Of a stretch of DNA of 64,000 nt, positions 47,029 through 55,661 are shown piece after piece. Below the pieces are notes generated by a model, which saw only the letters and a list, made by a program, of their open reading frames with translations, made no database searches and was not told the DNA's origin. Each line of letters begins with the position of its first letter. Position 1 is the stretch's first letter. The DNA is from Mariprofundus ferrooxydans PV-1. GTDB taxonomy: Bacteria > Pseudomonadota > Zetaproteobacteria > Mariprofundales > Mariprofundaceae. The position numbers and the translations under genes are program-made. The stretch is from NCBI RefSeq assembly GCF_000153765.1, contig NZ_DS022295.1, positions 389,027 through 453,026 on the forward strand, written 5' to 3'.

Positions 47029-47796
47029 CTAGGGCCGCAGTTGTTTGCTCATGATGCGCAGCGCCCATCGTCCGGGGGTGATTTTCTGCAACGTGTAGAG
47101 CAGGCGATGTCTCCAGCCGGGGATGCAGTAGCCGCCGCCGTGATCCAGTGTCTTCAGGCACGCAGTAATAATATCCGGTACGGCTGTTCTGAAAAAACTG
47201 CCTTTGCCTGCGGGCATGCCGGAAACATCCCGAAATCCGGTTGGCGAAGGCCCCGGCGCCAGCGTCACCACGCGTATGCGACCGGCAAGCTCCGTGCGCA
47301 GTGCCTCGCTCCAGTAGGTTAGTCCGGCTTTGGCGGCGGCATAGGTGCTCATATAGGGCAGGGGAGTAACGCCCGCCAGTGACGATACATTGATAATAAA
47401 CCCACCGCTTTTCAGTAGTGACGGCAATAGTGCATGGGTCAGGGCGATCGGAGCTTTGAGGTCTGTTTTAATGACATCAATCTGGGGTACGATGCCGGTC
47501 TGTTCAAAGCTGCCCCAGATACCGAAACCTGCGTTATTGACCAACCCTGTCAGCGAAGCGCTGTCGGCATCAGCAAGCAGGTTTGTTAGTCCGGATTTTG
47601 CGTTCAGATCGGCCAGGATCAGACGGTGCCTGTCAGGATAGCGCATGGCGCTGAGGGTCATCTGTAGTCGGGCCTTGTCACGACCGTGCAACAGCAGGTT
47701 ATAGCCACGTGCTTCCAGCTGGCGGGAAAATTCCAGGCCGAAGCCGCCGGAGGCCCCGGTAATCAGCACAAGGCCCTGTCCGGTGAGCTCAGACAC
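47029..47796 (-). CDS. Short-chain dehydrogenase/reductase
   Basis: This protein has 255 residues from a GTG at 47796. The NAD(P) loop is TGASGGFG, NNAG is present, and the catalytic set is Ser in NVSSLAG and Tyr-Lys in YMSTYAAAKAG. The GTG start overlaps the stop of the upstream PHP gene by 8 bp. The upstream reading to 47934 would run through that gene. The C-terminal region (HGGGYCIPGWRHRLLYTLQKITPGRW) fits the DltE-like group. The substrate is unknown. Confidence 0.88.
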   Translation of the reverse strand: MSELTGQGLVLITGASGGFGLEFSRQLEARGYNLLLHGRDKARLQMTLSAMRYPDRHRLILADLNAKSGLTNLLADADSASLTGLVNNAGFGIWGSFEQTGIVPQIDVIKTDLKAPIALTHALLPSLLKSGGFIINVSSLAGVTPLPYMSTYAAAKAGLTYWSEALRTELAGRIRVVTLAPGPSPTGFRDVSGMPAGKGSFFRTAVPDIITACLKTLDHGGGYCIPGWRHRLLYTLQKITPGRWALRIMSKQLRP

Positions 47797-48613
47797 GGTC
47801 GATTTTCTGCATGCTGCGTTTGCGTGCCTTGAAGGATGCAATTTCCTGCACGCCGCAAGCGCTGAGCATGGAAAGGCATGTATCCATGCCATGACCGACT
47901 TCAGCCGGCGAATGGGCATCCGAGCCGAATGCAAAGGGAATGCCGAGTGCGGCAGCCCGTTTTACGATGCGCTCGTGCGGATATATTTCTCCTACCGGCT
48001 TGCGCAAGCCGGCAGACGAGATTTCCAGCGCCGCACCGGAAGCCAGAACCGCCTGCAGCATGCGCTCTTCCGCATCAAGTATGCGAAGGGAGTTTTCCGG
48101 TGGCCGATGACCGAACTTCTTGATCAGATCAGGGTGACCGATGATATCGAACATACGACTCTCGGCAGAGCGGGTTACCAGATCAAAGTAGGCACAGTAG
48201 GCATCCTCGACATTCCACTCTTTCCATATGTCGATGGTATCCGGATTATCAAAGCCCCAGTCGCCGATATAATGGACGGAGCCGATCACATAATCCCATG
48301 GGTATGAGGCAATCATCTCCTCCACATAGTGTTCCGTGCCGGGGTGAAAGTCTGCTTCCAGACCGATGCGTACATCCAGTTGTCCCTTGCAGGCCTCGCG
48401 TACGCACTCGACCTCGCTCAGATAACCGGACATTTCAGAGCGATCCATGCGCCACGCCTTGTCGTAATCATTGGGCATGGGTGAGTGGTCGGACATGCCG
48501 ATCTCTTTTAAGCCCGTGCGAATGGCTGCATCAGCATACTCCTGCACACTGCCGACGGCATGGTTGCAGCGTGGCGTATGCATGTGATAATCGGGAACGG
48601 GATGAAAAGACAT
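47789..48613 (-). CDS. PHP-domain histidinol-phosphatase
   Basis: This protein has 274 residues. The metal motifs are DYHMHTPRCNH, DHSP, GLEADFHPG, IGHPDLIKKFG and GSDAHSPAEVGHG, as in HisJ/HisK-type phosphatases that make histidinol. The ATG at 48613 gives a normal N-terminus. A longer reading to 48862 crosses tRNA-Lys and is not real. It is coupled to the short-chain dehydrogenase gene. Confidence 0.9.
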   Translation of the reverse strand: MSFHPVPDYHMHTPRCNHAVGSVQEYADAAIRTGLKEIGMSDHSPMPNDYDKAWRMDRSEMSGYLSEVECVREACKGQLDVRIGLEADFHPGTEHYVEEMIASYPWDYVIGSVHYIGDWGFDNPDTIDIWKEWNVEDAYCAYFDLVTRSAESRMFDIIGHPDLIKKFGHRPPENSLRILDAEERMLQAVLASGAALEISSAGLRKPVGEIYPHERIVKRAAALGIPFAFGSDAHSPAEVGHGMDTCLSMLSACGVQEIASFKARKRSMQKIDRV

Positions 48614-48763
48614 GGCTTGAATACTATGGCAGGAATCAAGCGGCGCAACGTGATGTAGCAAGGTTGGTGAAATGGGCAGGAAAAATGTTTGACAGAGCCG
48701 GTGAAATTGACACACTTCGCCGCCTTGTCGAAAGGGGCGGACTTCTCCCTCCTTGTCAGGAAT

Positions 48764-48839
48764 GCGCCTATAGCTCAGTTGGTAGAGTAGCGGACTTTTA
48801 ATCCGTGGGCCCCTGGTTCGAGTCCAGGTGGGCGCACCA
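48764..48839 (+). tRNA. tRNA-Lys (anticodon TTT)
   Basis: This is a 76-nt cloverleaf. The acceptor GCGCCTA pairs with TGGGCGC and the CCA end is encoded. The D loop contains AGTTGGTAGAG, the anticodon loop CTTTTAA, and the T arm GGTTCGAGTC. Confidence 0.97.
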
Positions 48840-48868
48840 TATAAAGCTGGCAACAGCTTCATGATATG

Positions 48869-48896
48869 AAGGGCCGATGAGCAATCATCGGCCCTT
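48869..48896 (+). terminator. Terminator of tRNA-Lys
   Basis: AAGGGCCGATGA / TCATCGGCCCTT with a GCAA loop runs into a T-run. Confidence 0.92.
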
Positions 48897-49100
48897 TTTT
48901 TATTTCATCGCGCATTTGCGAGAATATGGCTGAAGACAGCTTTTTGATTCCCGGTATGTGATAGATGCTTTTAAAACTTCATACTACTCTGCTCACCGGG
49001 AGCCTTGATGTGTGTTCAGCAGCATGGCTGTTGAGGTGTGTGTTTTTCCATGCTGTTTAACTCGAGCTTAACTAAAAGGGTAAAAAATGGCAGCTTGCAG

Positions 49101-49145
49101 TGTAACGCGACGCATGATTTTGGGTGATGCGACACATGGTTTTGG
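49101..49145. repeat. Predicted right end of the Mu-like phage with tandem 22-bp repeats
   Basis: Two adjacent 22-bp units (49102-49123 and 49124-49145) match at 18 of 22 positions, and all differences are transitions. They begin right after a TG that would be the terminal dinucleotide. Mu ends carry adjacent 22-bp MuA sites close to the terminus. Confidence 0.55.
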
Positions 49146-49163
49146 TTGTCGTAAAAACGAATC

Positions 49164-49182
49164 GGGGAGCTTTACGCTCCCC
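49164..49182 (-). terminator. Terminator of the phage late operon
   Basis: GGGGAGC / GCTCCCC with a TTTAC loop lies just past the last phage gene. On the minus strand it is followed by a T-rich stretch ending in five T. Confidence 0.75.
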
Positions 49183-49197
49183 TTAAACGCTATTTAA

Positions 49198-49362
49198 TTA
49201 CCAGTTCCAGATGAGCAGCTCGCCGGTCTTTTTACTCTTGCCGGCACCGCCGACTGTATAGCCGATCTGCAGGGTCTTCATGGAGAAGCCAGCGAAGGCT
49301 TCCCGCATAGCCGGATGATCATTCACACTGACGATCGCCCGGCCGCTTCCTTCTTTATTCAT
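49198..49362 (-). CDS. 54-residue phage protein of unknown function
   Basis: This short frame starts 1 bp after the preceding stop and ends 16 bp before the operon terminator. It encodes a Gly/Lys-rich protein with no recognised domain. The tight spacing and lack of competing frames support it as the last gene of the late operon. I do not recognise a family. Confidence 0.6.
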   Translation of the reverse strand: MNKEGSGRAIVSVNDHPAMREAFAGFSMKTLQIGYTVGGAGKSKKTGELLIWNW

Positions 49363-49363
49363 T

Positions 49364-49714
49364 TCATGGGATGACCGGCTGAATCACTTGCAGGCCCTGG
49401 GCGGCAAGGAATTGCTCCCATGTGAGCGGCGATCCCTTTGGCGATGATATGCATGCCGGATCAGTGGTATCCTGGCCGGGGTTGTCCGTGGTATATGTCA
49501 GCCCCGGAATGCTTGCTGCCAACGTGCGTAATGTAGGCAGGTGGATATCCCTCAAATAGGTATTAAACCATGTATGTGTTACCTGCTGCGATCCGATTGC
49601 ACCGATCTGAACCTCGCCGCAGGCATGTGCATCTGCCGGGTTACCGGACAGCTGTACAGCGGCTGCATTTGCGATGGTTATTGATGATGTGGGTAATGCT
49701 GCCATCAGCCTCAT
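49364..49714 (-). CDS. Phage protein of unknown function
   Basis: This 116-residue protein starts at ATG 49714, overlapping the upstream stop by 4 bp. No domain is recognised. It lies downstream of the fibre genes, where tail-fibre assembly or host-range accessory genes usually sit. Confidence 0.6.
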   Translation of the reverse strand: MRLMAALPTSSITIANAAAVQLSGNPADAHACGEVQIGAIGSQQVTHTWFNTYLRDIHLPTLRTLAASIPGLTYTTDNPGQDTTDPACISSPKGSPLTWEQFLAAQGLQVIQPVIP

Positions 49715-50439
49715 AATGCATACCTCGCGTTGATATATCCCCACATGCTGGCCACATCAGACGCACCGAGCCGGCTTGGCGAATAGCGTACTTCTGCAAT
49801 ATCGCAGTTGGTATAAACGCCCCATGCGCCCCATGATCCGAGGACAAGCTGCTGATTTACACCATTGCCTGTATTTGTCACTGGAGCGCCGCTGTTGTTA
49901 ACGTCCAACAACGATGGGTGAGTGGAGGGATTATTGCTTGAGTGATACAGGCCAATTCGCGCGGCGAATGCAACGCCTAAGCTGTTCGCCTTTGATACCG
50001 CTACATTGTTATTGTTGTACTGCAGTGTGGCGGCATCGGCCATGTGGCATAGCTTCACGCTTGTGCTGGCTGACCCAATGATGTGACCGTTATTTCCGAT
50101 GCCGTTAATACGCCCGACAACCCATATCTCGCCAAGAGGGTTTAGATACCCCAAAGGGGTTAGATGAATATCCTCCGTACCATCGTAATGAACTACCGGA
50201 TGCCCGTTAATCAAATTGGTCGTGGTATCCAGCACCGGTTTCGCTGGTGTGCTTGTCTGCGTGGCATGCTTACCGTTTCCGGATATATCATTAAACACGC
50301 CGATAGCGGCCGGATCATCAACATTGGCGACATCGGCAAGGTATGCTGCCCCCCAAGGTAATGAATTTGGATCAAACGGAAGTGACCCAGCAGTTCGATT
50401 CTTCCAAGAAGGCTTTAACAATGTTCGCAGGGCAGGCAT
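49711..50439 (-). CDS. Phage protein with a LamG/concanavalin-like fold
   Basis: This protein has 242 residues. The pattern WVVGRINGIGNNGHIIGSAS ... CDIAEVRYSPSRLGASDVASMWGYINARY is typical of LamG-like (concanavalin A-like) jelly-roll domains that bind carbohydrate. It likely contributes to receptor binding at the fibre tip. Its start overlaps the stop of the upstream gene by one base. Confidence 0.65.
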   Translation of the reverse strand: MPALRTLLKPSWKNRTAGSLPFDPNSLPWGAAYLADVANVDDPAAIGVFNDISGNGKHATQTSTPAKPVLDTTTNLINGHPVVHYDGTEDIHLTPLGYLNPLGEIWVVGRINGIGNNGHIIGSASTSVKLCHMADAATLQYNNNNVAVSKANSLGVAFAARIGLYHSSNNPSTHPSLLDVNNSGAPVTNTGNGVNQQLVLGSWGAWGVYTNCDIAEVRYSPSRLGASDVASMWGYINARYAL

Positions 50440-50759
50440 TACTCATCCACTCCTGAGCATAGGAAATGCAGGCCGACGGCATCGGCGCGGATTTGCAGCT
50501 TCTGCCCGCTAACCAGGTTGATGGCCTTGGCATCGAGTATCGCCGAATCATTTGCGGCAATGGCCGAGGCAGGAAGCACCTGCGCCAGCTCAGTACCGGC
50601 AGCATCGGTGACGCGCATTTCGGCGTTGAGCACGCCGGCCGTGGTGTTGCTGATCAGTACTGAGCCGATCACAGTACCGTTAGTTGCGCCGGCATCCACG
50701 ACAAGATCGGTCCATGCCAGAGCTGTGTATGTTTTCAGTGGCCAGTTTTTCAGTGCCAT
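50439..50759 (-). CDS. Phage structural protein of unknown function
   Basis: This 106-residue beta-rich protein (VIGSVLISNTTAGVLNAEMRVTDAAGTELAQVL) has no certain family. It sits between the repeat fibre and the LamG-like protein; the sequence suggests a small beta-sandwich, perhaps a tip or connector. It is coupled on both sides. Confidence 0.55.
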   Translation of the reverse strand: MALKNWPLKTYTALAWTDLVVDAGATNGTVIGSVLISNTTAGVLNAEMRVTDAAGTELAQVLPASAIAANDSAILDAKAINLVSGQKLQIRADAVGLHFLCSGVDE

Positions 50760-50768
50760 AATATTCTC

Positions 50769-52502
50769 CTATCCCAGTATCCATAGCGCGACGTTATCGA
50801 GCTTGACTGATCCGGTGGGCCCAGGCGGGCCGATGATCGAAACGCCGGGCGGCCATGCTCCCGCGGCTTTCGGGCCGTAGATATCCCAGGCTGCCGTGTC
50901 GATATAGTAGTCGCCGTCAACACCGAGGCCGGCTCCAGGCGCGCCGGTACCGGAGTGCATTGTTTTGCCGTCCAGACCGGGGTTGCCCTGGATACCCTGA
51001 CCACCCTGCGGGCCGATGATCGAAGTGGCGGCACCCCATGCGCCGGCGGTTTTCGGGCCGTAGATATCCCAGGCGGCCGTGTCGATGTAGTAGTCGCCAT
51101 CAACACCGAGACCGGCTGCAGGCGCGCCGGTACCGGAGTGCATTGTTTTGCCGTCCAGGCCGGGGTTGCCCTGGATACCCTGACCACCCTGCGGGCCGAT
51201 GATCGAAGTGGCGGCACCCCATGCGCCGGCGGTTTTCGGGCCGTAGATATCCCAGGCTGCCGTGTCGATATAGTAGTCGCCGTCAACACCGAGGCCGGCT
51301 CCAGGCGCGCTGGTACCGGAGTGCATTGTTTTGCCGTCCAGACCGGGGTTGCCCTGGATACCCTGACCACCCTGCGGGCCGATGATCGAAGTGGCGGCAC
51401 CCCATGCGCCGGCGGTTTTCGGGCCGTAGATATCCCAGGCTGCCGTGTCGATATAGTAGTCGCCGTCAACACCGAGGCCGGCTCCAGGCGCGCCGGTACC
51501 GGAGTGCATTGTTTTGCCGTCCAGACCGGGGTTGCCCTGGATACCCTGACCACCCTGCGGGCCGATGATCGAAGTGGCGGCACCCCATGCGCCGGCGGTT
51601 TTCGGGCCGTAGATATCCCAGGCGGCCGTGTCGATGTAGTAGTCGCCATCAACACCGAGACCGGCTGCAGGCGCGCCGGTACCGGAGTGCATTGTTTTGC
51701 CGTCCAGGCCGGGGTTGCCCTGGATACCCTGACCACCCTGCGGGCCGATGATCGAAGTGGCGGCACCCCATGCGCCGGCGGTTTTCGGGCCGTAGATATC
51801 CCAGGCTGCCGTGTCGATATAGTAGTCGCCGTCAACACCGAGGCCGGCTCCAGGCGCGCTGGTACCGGAGTGCATTGTTTTGCCGTCCAGACCGGGGTTG
51901 CCCTGGATACCCTGACCACCCTGCGGGCCGATGATCGAAGTGGCGGCACCCCATGCGCCGGCGGTTTTCGGGCCGTAGATATCCCAGGCTGCCGTGTCGA
52001 TATAGTAGTCGCCGTCAACACCGAGGCCGGCTCCAGGCGCGCCGGTACCGGAGTGCATTGTTTTGCCGTCCAGACCGGGGTTGCCCTGGATACCCTGACC
52101 ACCCTGCGGGCCGGTGATAAGCTGGACGGGGGCAGTCGGGTTGGTGGTGGCGCGCGGTAGGTCGGCAAGCTCGATCGGGCTGAATGTGGTTGCCGGCAGT
52201 ATGACCTGCTCGTTCAGCGTTGATGCCCCATCGGCGGTGATGCGAAGGTTATAATATATGCCTGTGATATCGTGACCCGCACCCTCGGTGGGGGCCAGAT
52301 CCAGCGTGGCCGGATTGCCGACGCCATCGACAATCTGGCCGTTGGCCAGCAGCGCCTTAATCGGTGATAAAAGGACAATCTTGCGCTCGCCATCCGCACC
52401 GTCGTATTCAAACGATGCAGACGGTGTGAAGGTGAGCCAGCCGTTGGCCGGCTGGCCGCCGATCAGCACGGCGCGTGAGGTGGATGTGCGGATAGTGATC
52501 AT
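50769..52502 (-). CDS. Phage tail fibre with collagen-like repeats
   Basis: This protein has 577 residues. Residues 1-130 form a unique head. Residues 131-557 are seven consecutive 61-residue repeats, each starting with a collagen-like Gly-X-Y run (GPQGGQGIQGNPGLDG), then GVDGDYYIDTAAWDIYGPK. The last 20 residues are unique. The structure implies a trimeric rod. Copies differ at one position (GAPGAG, SAPGAG or GAPAAG) in a period-three pattern. The adjacent gene for a collar-domain fibre follows. Confidence 0.85.
   Translation of the reverse strand: MITIRTSTSRAVLIGGQPANGWLTFTPSASFEYDGADGERKIVLLSPIKALLANGQIVDGVGNPATLDLAPTEGAGHDITGIYYNLRITADGASTLNEQVILPATTFSPIELADLPRATTNPTAPVQLITGPQGGQGIQGNPGLDGKTMHSGTGAPGAGLGVDGDYYIDTAAWDIYGPKTAGAWGAATSIIGPQGGQGIQGNPGLDGKTMHSGTSAPGAGLGVDGDYYIDTAAWDIYGPKTAGAWGAATSIIGPQGGQGIQGNPGLDGKTMHSGTGAPAAGLGVDGDYYIDTAAWDIYGPKTAGAWGAATSIIGPQGGQGIQGNPGLDGKTMHSGTGAPGAGLGVDGDYYIDTAAWDIYGPKTAGAWGAATSIIGPQGGQGIQGNPGLDGKTMHSGTSAPGAGLGVDGDYYIDTAAWDIYGPKTAGAWGAATSIIGPQGGQGIQGNPGLDGKTMHSGTGAPAAGLGVDGDYYIDTAAWDIYGPKTAGAWGAATSIIGPQGGQGIQGNPGLDGKTMHSGTGAPGAGLGVDGDYYIDTAAWDIYGPKAAGAWPPGVSIIGPPGPTGSVKLDNVALWILG
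50832..52112. repeat. Seven tandem 183-bp repeats with a 549-bp super-repeat
   Basis: The period is exactly 183 bp. Variant bases recur every third unit (for example gatgtag versus gatatag, and the ggctgcagg / ggctccagg variants), so units 1-3 match 4-6, and unit 7 resembles 1 and 4. It keeps all frames open, giving false long frames on both strands. Confidence 0.92.
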
Positions 52503-52503
52503 A

Positions 52504-53649
52504 TTAGTATGTGACTAGCGCATGTAAGACGACGTGATGCGGCTGGGTTTCTGTACCTGTATTGGAGCCGGTATCTGTTGGGCCGGAAACGTCCGTACTC
52601 GGCCCCCAGAATCCGGATGAGCCTCCAGCTGATCCACCGATAGGGGTGGGGTGGGTATGAGGTCCGACCGAATCTGCATGGACTGATCCGAGTATACTTC
52701 CAACATTTACACCGCGCCCGTCATCGGCAAAGCGGACAAACTCGTTGCGCACTTCCGGCTTATTGAAGGTTGTGGCTCCGTCCCCCAATCCCCAGGGACT
52801 AATCTCAAATGCGGTACCTACGCCATTACCGGTAGCATTAGCAGAGACCGTAAGCTGACCGCCGGGGCCTGCGATATCGATTGACAGTATGGTTGTGCCC
52901 GCAGGGAAATACGTGCCGCCGACATTCCAACCTGCCTGCATGTTAGTTGTATCGATATTGCTGATGACGGCGGATGCTGCGGAGCAATCGCCGGTGACGG
53001 CAAGATGCTGAGCTGCCCACAGATTGGCGTAACCGGTGCGGCTTAGCAGACCACCATCGGCGGACAATGTGCGCGGCGGTGTCTGTATACAGGCGCTGGA
53101 AAGGATAATGCCCGGAGGCATTGCGGATGTCTGGCTCGGCACCTGCGTGGTGATCATGAATGATCCGGAGGTGGCATCATAAAGGGCTGTGATGATGGAT
53201 CCGCTTACAATATCGCCGGACTGCATAGCGGCACCCTGATTACTAACGATCGGGACTGGACCGGCGCCTGCATCGAGTGTGGATGGACCCGTGCATGTAT
53301 TACCAGCTTTAAAGCGGACAACCATACCGCCAACATTGGCGGTAATGACAGGATCCAGCGCGATGACATAGGCATCGGCGATACCGGTATCGAGTGTGAA
53401 GTTGCCGGCACGCTGATCGACCAGGGATTCGATCGCATCAGCAACAAGGTTCAGATTGGTATGATCAGGCGTCATGCCGGGGCGGAGCACCAGGTTGCGC
53501 AGTGACTCGGTAATCATGTGAAACCAGTATGCACCGGGCACAGATGCAGATGCGCCACCCGGCACGCCTGCTCTGGGATAACCCGTTTCACCGGGTACTG
53601 GCGGCACCGGTGGTGATACGTCTGTTCCTTGTTGATAAAATCGATCCAT
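52504..53649 (-). CDS. Phage tail-collar / fibre protein
   Basis: This protein has 381 residues. The C-terminal part (IGGSAGGSSGFWGPS, then QPHHVVLHALVTY) resembles the phage tail-collar domain of short fibres, with His-rich HADSVGPHTHP. The ATG at 53649 has GGAGG at proper spacing; a nearer ATG at 53655 is too close. It sits directly downstream of the gp48 gene, the place of the Mu S fibre. Confidence 0.75.
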   Translation of the reverse strand: MDRFYQQGTDVSPPVPPVPGETGYPRAGVPGGASASVPGAYWFHMITESLRNLVLRPGMTPDHTNLNLVADAIESLVDQRAGNFTLDTGIADAYVIALDPVITANVGGMVVRFKAGNTCTGPSTLDAGAGPVPIVSNQGAAMQSGDIVSGSIITALYDATSGSFMITTQVPSQTSAMPPGIILSSACIQTPPRTLSADGGLLSRTGYANLWAAQHLAVTGDCSAASAVISNIDTTNMQAGWNVGGTYFPAGTTILSIDIAGPGGQLTVSANATGNGVGTAFEISPWGLGDGATTFNKPEVRNEFVRFADDGRGVNVGSILGSVHADSVGPHTHPTPIGGSAGGSSGFWGPSTDVSGPTDTGSNTGTETQPHHVVLHALVTY

Positions 53650-53663
53650 TTCCATTTCCTCCG

Positions 53664-54230
53664 TTAGGTATAACTGAACAACAGCGTTGAGTGAGACGGC
53701 CTGAAGCGGCCCATAGCGCACTCAAGTATCTGATTGCCCCAACTGCGCATCGGCTCATCAACGCCGGAATCAACCGTCATATCTCTGATCGTTTGCAGCG
53801 ATGCATTAATTTGCCAGGCAAAGCGCCACTCCTCGCTGTAGAGCGGCGTATCCATATCCGAATCAACGGTGTGGTGTTTGAATTCCGTGATCGTGATCGT
53901 GTAGCCGAGCGAGGCGGCCAACCCAATGAAAAAGGGGATAGATTGCCCGCCTTTCATATGCGCCTTGGTGGCAACGGCATCACGCCGCTGGGCGATTGTA
54001 GGCAACGGGCCGACACACGGATCCGGCAGCCCTAATTCGCGCTCCCAGTCCGGCAGCAGATAATATGTGGTGCGCGGATCCGCCTCGGCGAGTATCGCAT
54101 CGGCTGATCCCTTTGCGGCATCCAGCGCCTTGCCATCGGCCTGCAGCTCGACAGAGATATTAGGCGCCTGCGAATCGTAGGCGACAGGCGGCAATAACCG
54201 CTTGAGCAGCTCTGCATGCCCTGTTGTCAT
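53664..54230 (-). CDS. Mu gp48-like tail protein (DUF2313/YmfQ)
   Basis: This protein has 188 residues, starting HAELLKRLLPPVAYD, then WERELGLPDPC and a QRRDAVATK block, typical of DUF2313. In Mu-type phages it connects the baseplate to the fibres. Its start overlaps the gp47 stop by 4 bp. Confidence 0.85.
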   Translation of the reverse strand: MTTGHAELLKRLLPPVAYDSQAPNISVELQADGKALDAAKGSADAILAEADPRTTYYLLPDWERELGLPDPCVGPLPTIAQRRDAVATKAHMKGGQSIPFFIGLAASLGYTITITEFKHHTVDSDMDTPLYSEEWRFAWQINASLQTIRDMTVDSGVDEPMRSWGNQILECAMGRFRPSHSTLLFSYT

Positions 54231-55288
54231 GTCAGTGCTACCGTCCCAAGCACGGCAAGCTCGGAATGCGTGGCATCAAGCAATGGCTGTATATTCGCTG
54301 TTGGTGCGGTCATCGTAACATCGATTACGCCGGATATATCCATCATCAGACTGGTCAGGCGTTTTTCAGCTACAAGCTCACCCACGTGCAGTGTATCGAA
54401 CCAGGCTGTGAGAGCCGCTTGAATACTTGCCGTTGCAGCGGCAAGCGTTGTGGTGTTATCGAGCACGAGCTGTGCTGTGATGTCGACCGTGATCAGCGTC
54501 GGTGCCATTGCCAGAACATCAGCCGTGACAGGCCTGATATAATCCAGATAAGCCTGCACATCGGCTATCAGTTGCGCCGATGGCAGACCGCCGGCGGTTT
54601 CGATTACGACGTCAACCGAGTTAATCGCACGCCGTTTCGGATAAACATAGGCATCGGTTACACCCGGAACATCCAGAGCCCAGCGATAGTAATCGAAATC
54701 CGCTCCGCCTGCCGGTGGCAGACGCATATCGAACAGCACACGGGCTAAAAGATCCTCTTTACTTTCAACATCGGTGCCGCCGCTCATGCTAACGATCGCT
54801 GCCTGTGACTGTATGCCTGGCGGCGGCGAGCTAAGGGTAAGCGCTGTTGCTGTATCCTGATTGCCGGCGAGACCTGCGGCCGAGGCTGTAGCCGCGATAT
54901 CTACTGTGCCGCCGGCACCGATTACATCGGATGCGCCGGTGATAAAAGCAATACCTGTGACTGTTTTCACTTCGGTATTGATCGGAACAGTTTCGCCCGG
55001 CGTTCCGGAGAAGGTGATATTGCCAGTTGCCCTGTTCGCCACCTTACGCTCGATGCCGCGCGGATTGGCATGCATCAGCTCCAGATAATCCTCATCGGCT
55101 GTGGATGCGAATATCTGCCGCACGATCCACTGCTGGTGCTCGTATAAACCCTCGATCGATGCGCCGCTGGCACTGGCGCGGACATAGTGGTCGGAATCTT
55201 TCCCGACGGCAGCATCGGGCTTTAGATTGCGGATATCGCGCAGAATATCATCGCGAATCTGGCGGTATGTTTTGAATGGATATGGCAT
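54227..55288 (-). CDS. Baseplate protein J-like (Mu gp47)
   Basis: This protein has 353 residues of the Baseplate_J family: DSDHYVRASASGASIEGLYEHQQWIVRQIFASTADEDYLELMHANPRGI near the N-terminus (read as separate blocks), and an SGGTDVESKEDLLARVL motif in the middle. It forms the wedge of the contractile-tail baseplate. Confidence 0.93.
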   Translation of the reverse strand: MPYPFKTYRQIRDDILRDIRNLKPDAAVGKDSDHYVRASASGASIEGLYEHQQWIVRQIFASTADEDYLELMHANPRGIERKVANRATGNITFSGTPGETVPINTEVKTVTGIAFITGASDVIGAGGTVDIAATASAAGLAGNQDTATALTLSSPPPGIQSQAAIVSMSGGTDVESKEDLLARVLFDMRLPPAGGADFDYYRWALDVPGVTDAYVYPKRRAINSVDVVIETAGGLPSAQLIADVQAYLDYIRPVTADVLAMAPTLITVDITAQLVLDNTTTLAAATASIQAALTAWFDTLHVGELVAEKRLTSLMMDISGVIDVTMTAPTANIQPLLDATHSELAVLGTVALT

Positions 55289-55289
55289 G

Positions 55290-55661
55290 TTAAATCACCT
55301 GTACCGGATATTTGAAGCTCAGTGGATTACCGCCTGCATCGCTCACCTCGATCGCAAGCCATAGTTGCCCCTTCTGAGGATGGCCCACGCTGACTGTGAT
55401 TGATGAGGCGCGTCCGTCATCGAGAACAGGCGCCAGCGCCTGCTCGGCATACTGTTTGGCCAGCCGTTGCATACGTGACAGATCCTTCACCCGCCTTAAC
55501 TCATGCAGTCGGCTGCCGAATGTTTTATCGGCCCACCAGCTGCCCAGCGGTGTGCTCAGGCGCAGATAGCAGGCATTGGCCAGACCACCGGCCGGATCGC
55601 GGGCGGGAGAGCCGTTAACGGGCATATAATCGCGTGTTAAAGGATCGATAAATGCGTCCAT
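55290..55661 (-). CDS. Mu gp46-like baseplate protein
   Basis: This protein has 123 residues. The GP46 family blocks LGSWWADKTFGSRLHEL and YAEQALAPVLDDGRA are clear. It is a baseplate wedge component related to gpW. Its stop lies 1 bp from the gp47 start codon, and its start overlaps the gp45 stop by one base. Confidence 0.9.
   Translation of the reverse strand: MDAFIDPLTRDYMPVNGSPARDPAGGLANACYLRLSTPLGSWWADKTFGSRLHELRRVKDLSRMQRLAKQYAEQALAPVLDDGRASSITVSVGHPQKGQLWLAIEVSDAGGNPLSFKYPVQVI

Noticed and set aside
48764..48839. tRNA-Lys as the phage attachment site
   Set aside because: Mu-like phages integrate by transposition, and the phage end appears at 49101, 260 bp past the tRNA, with no integrase seen.
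47797..48862. Longer readings of the short-chain dehydrogenase and PHP genes
   Set aside because: They run into neighbouring genes or the tRNA, and proper internal starts exist.
50832..52112. CRISPR array
   Set aside because: The repeats are 183 bp, coding, contiguous and without spacers.
50955..52160. A 401-residue plus-strand frame and a 472-residue minus-strand frame across the fibre repeats
   Set aside because: The 183-bp repeat is a multiple of three, so all frames stay open. Only the collagen-like frame has family sense and proper gene spacing.
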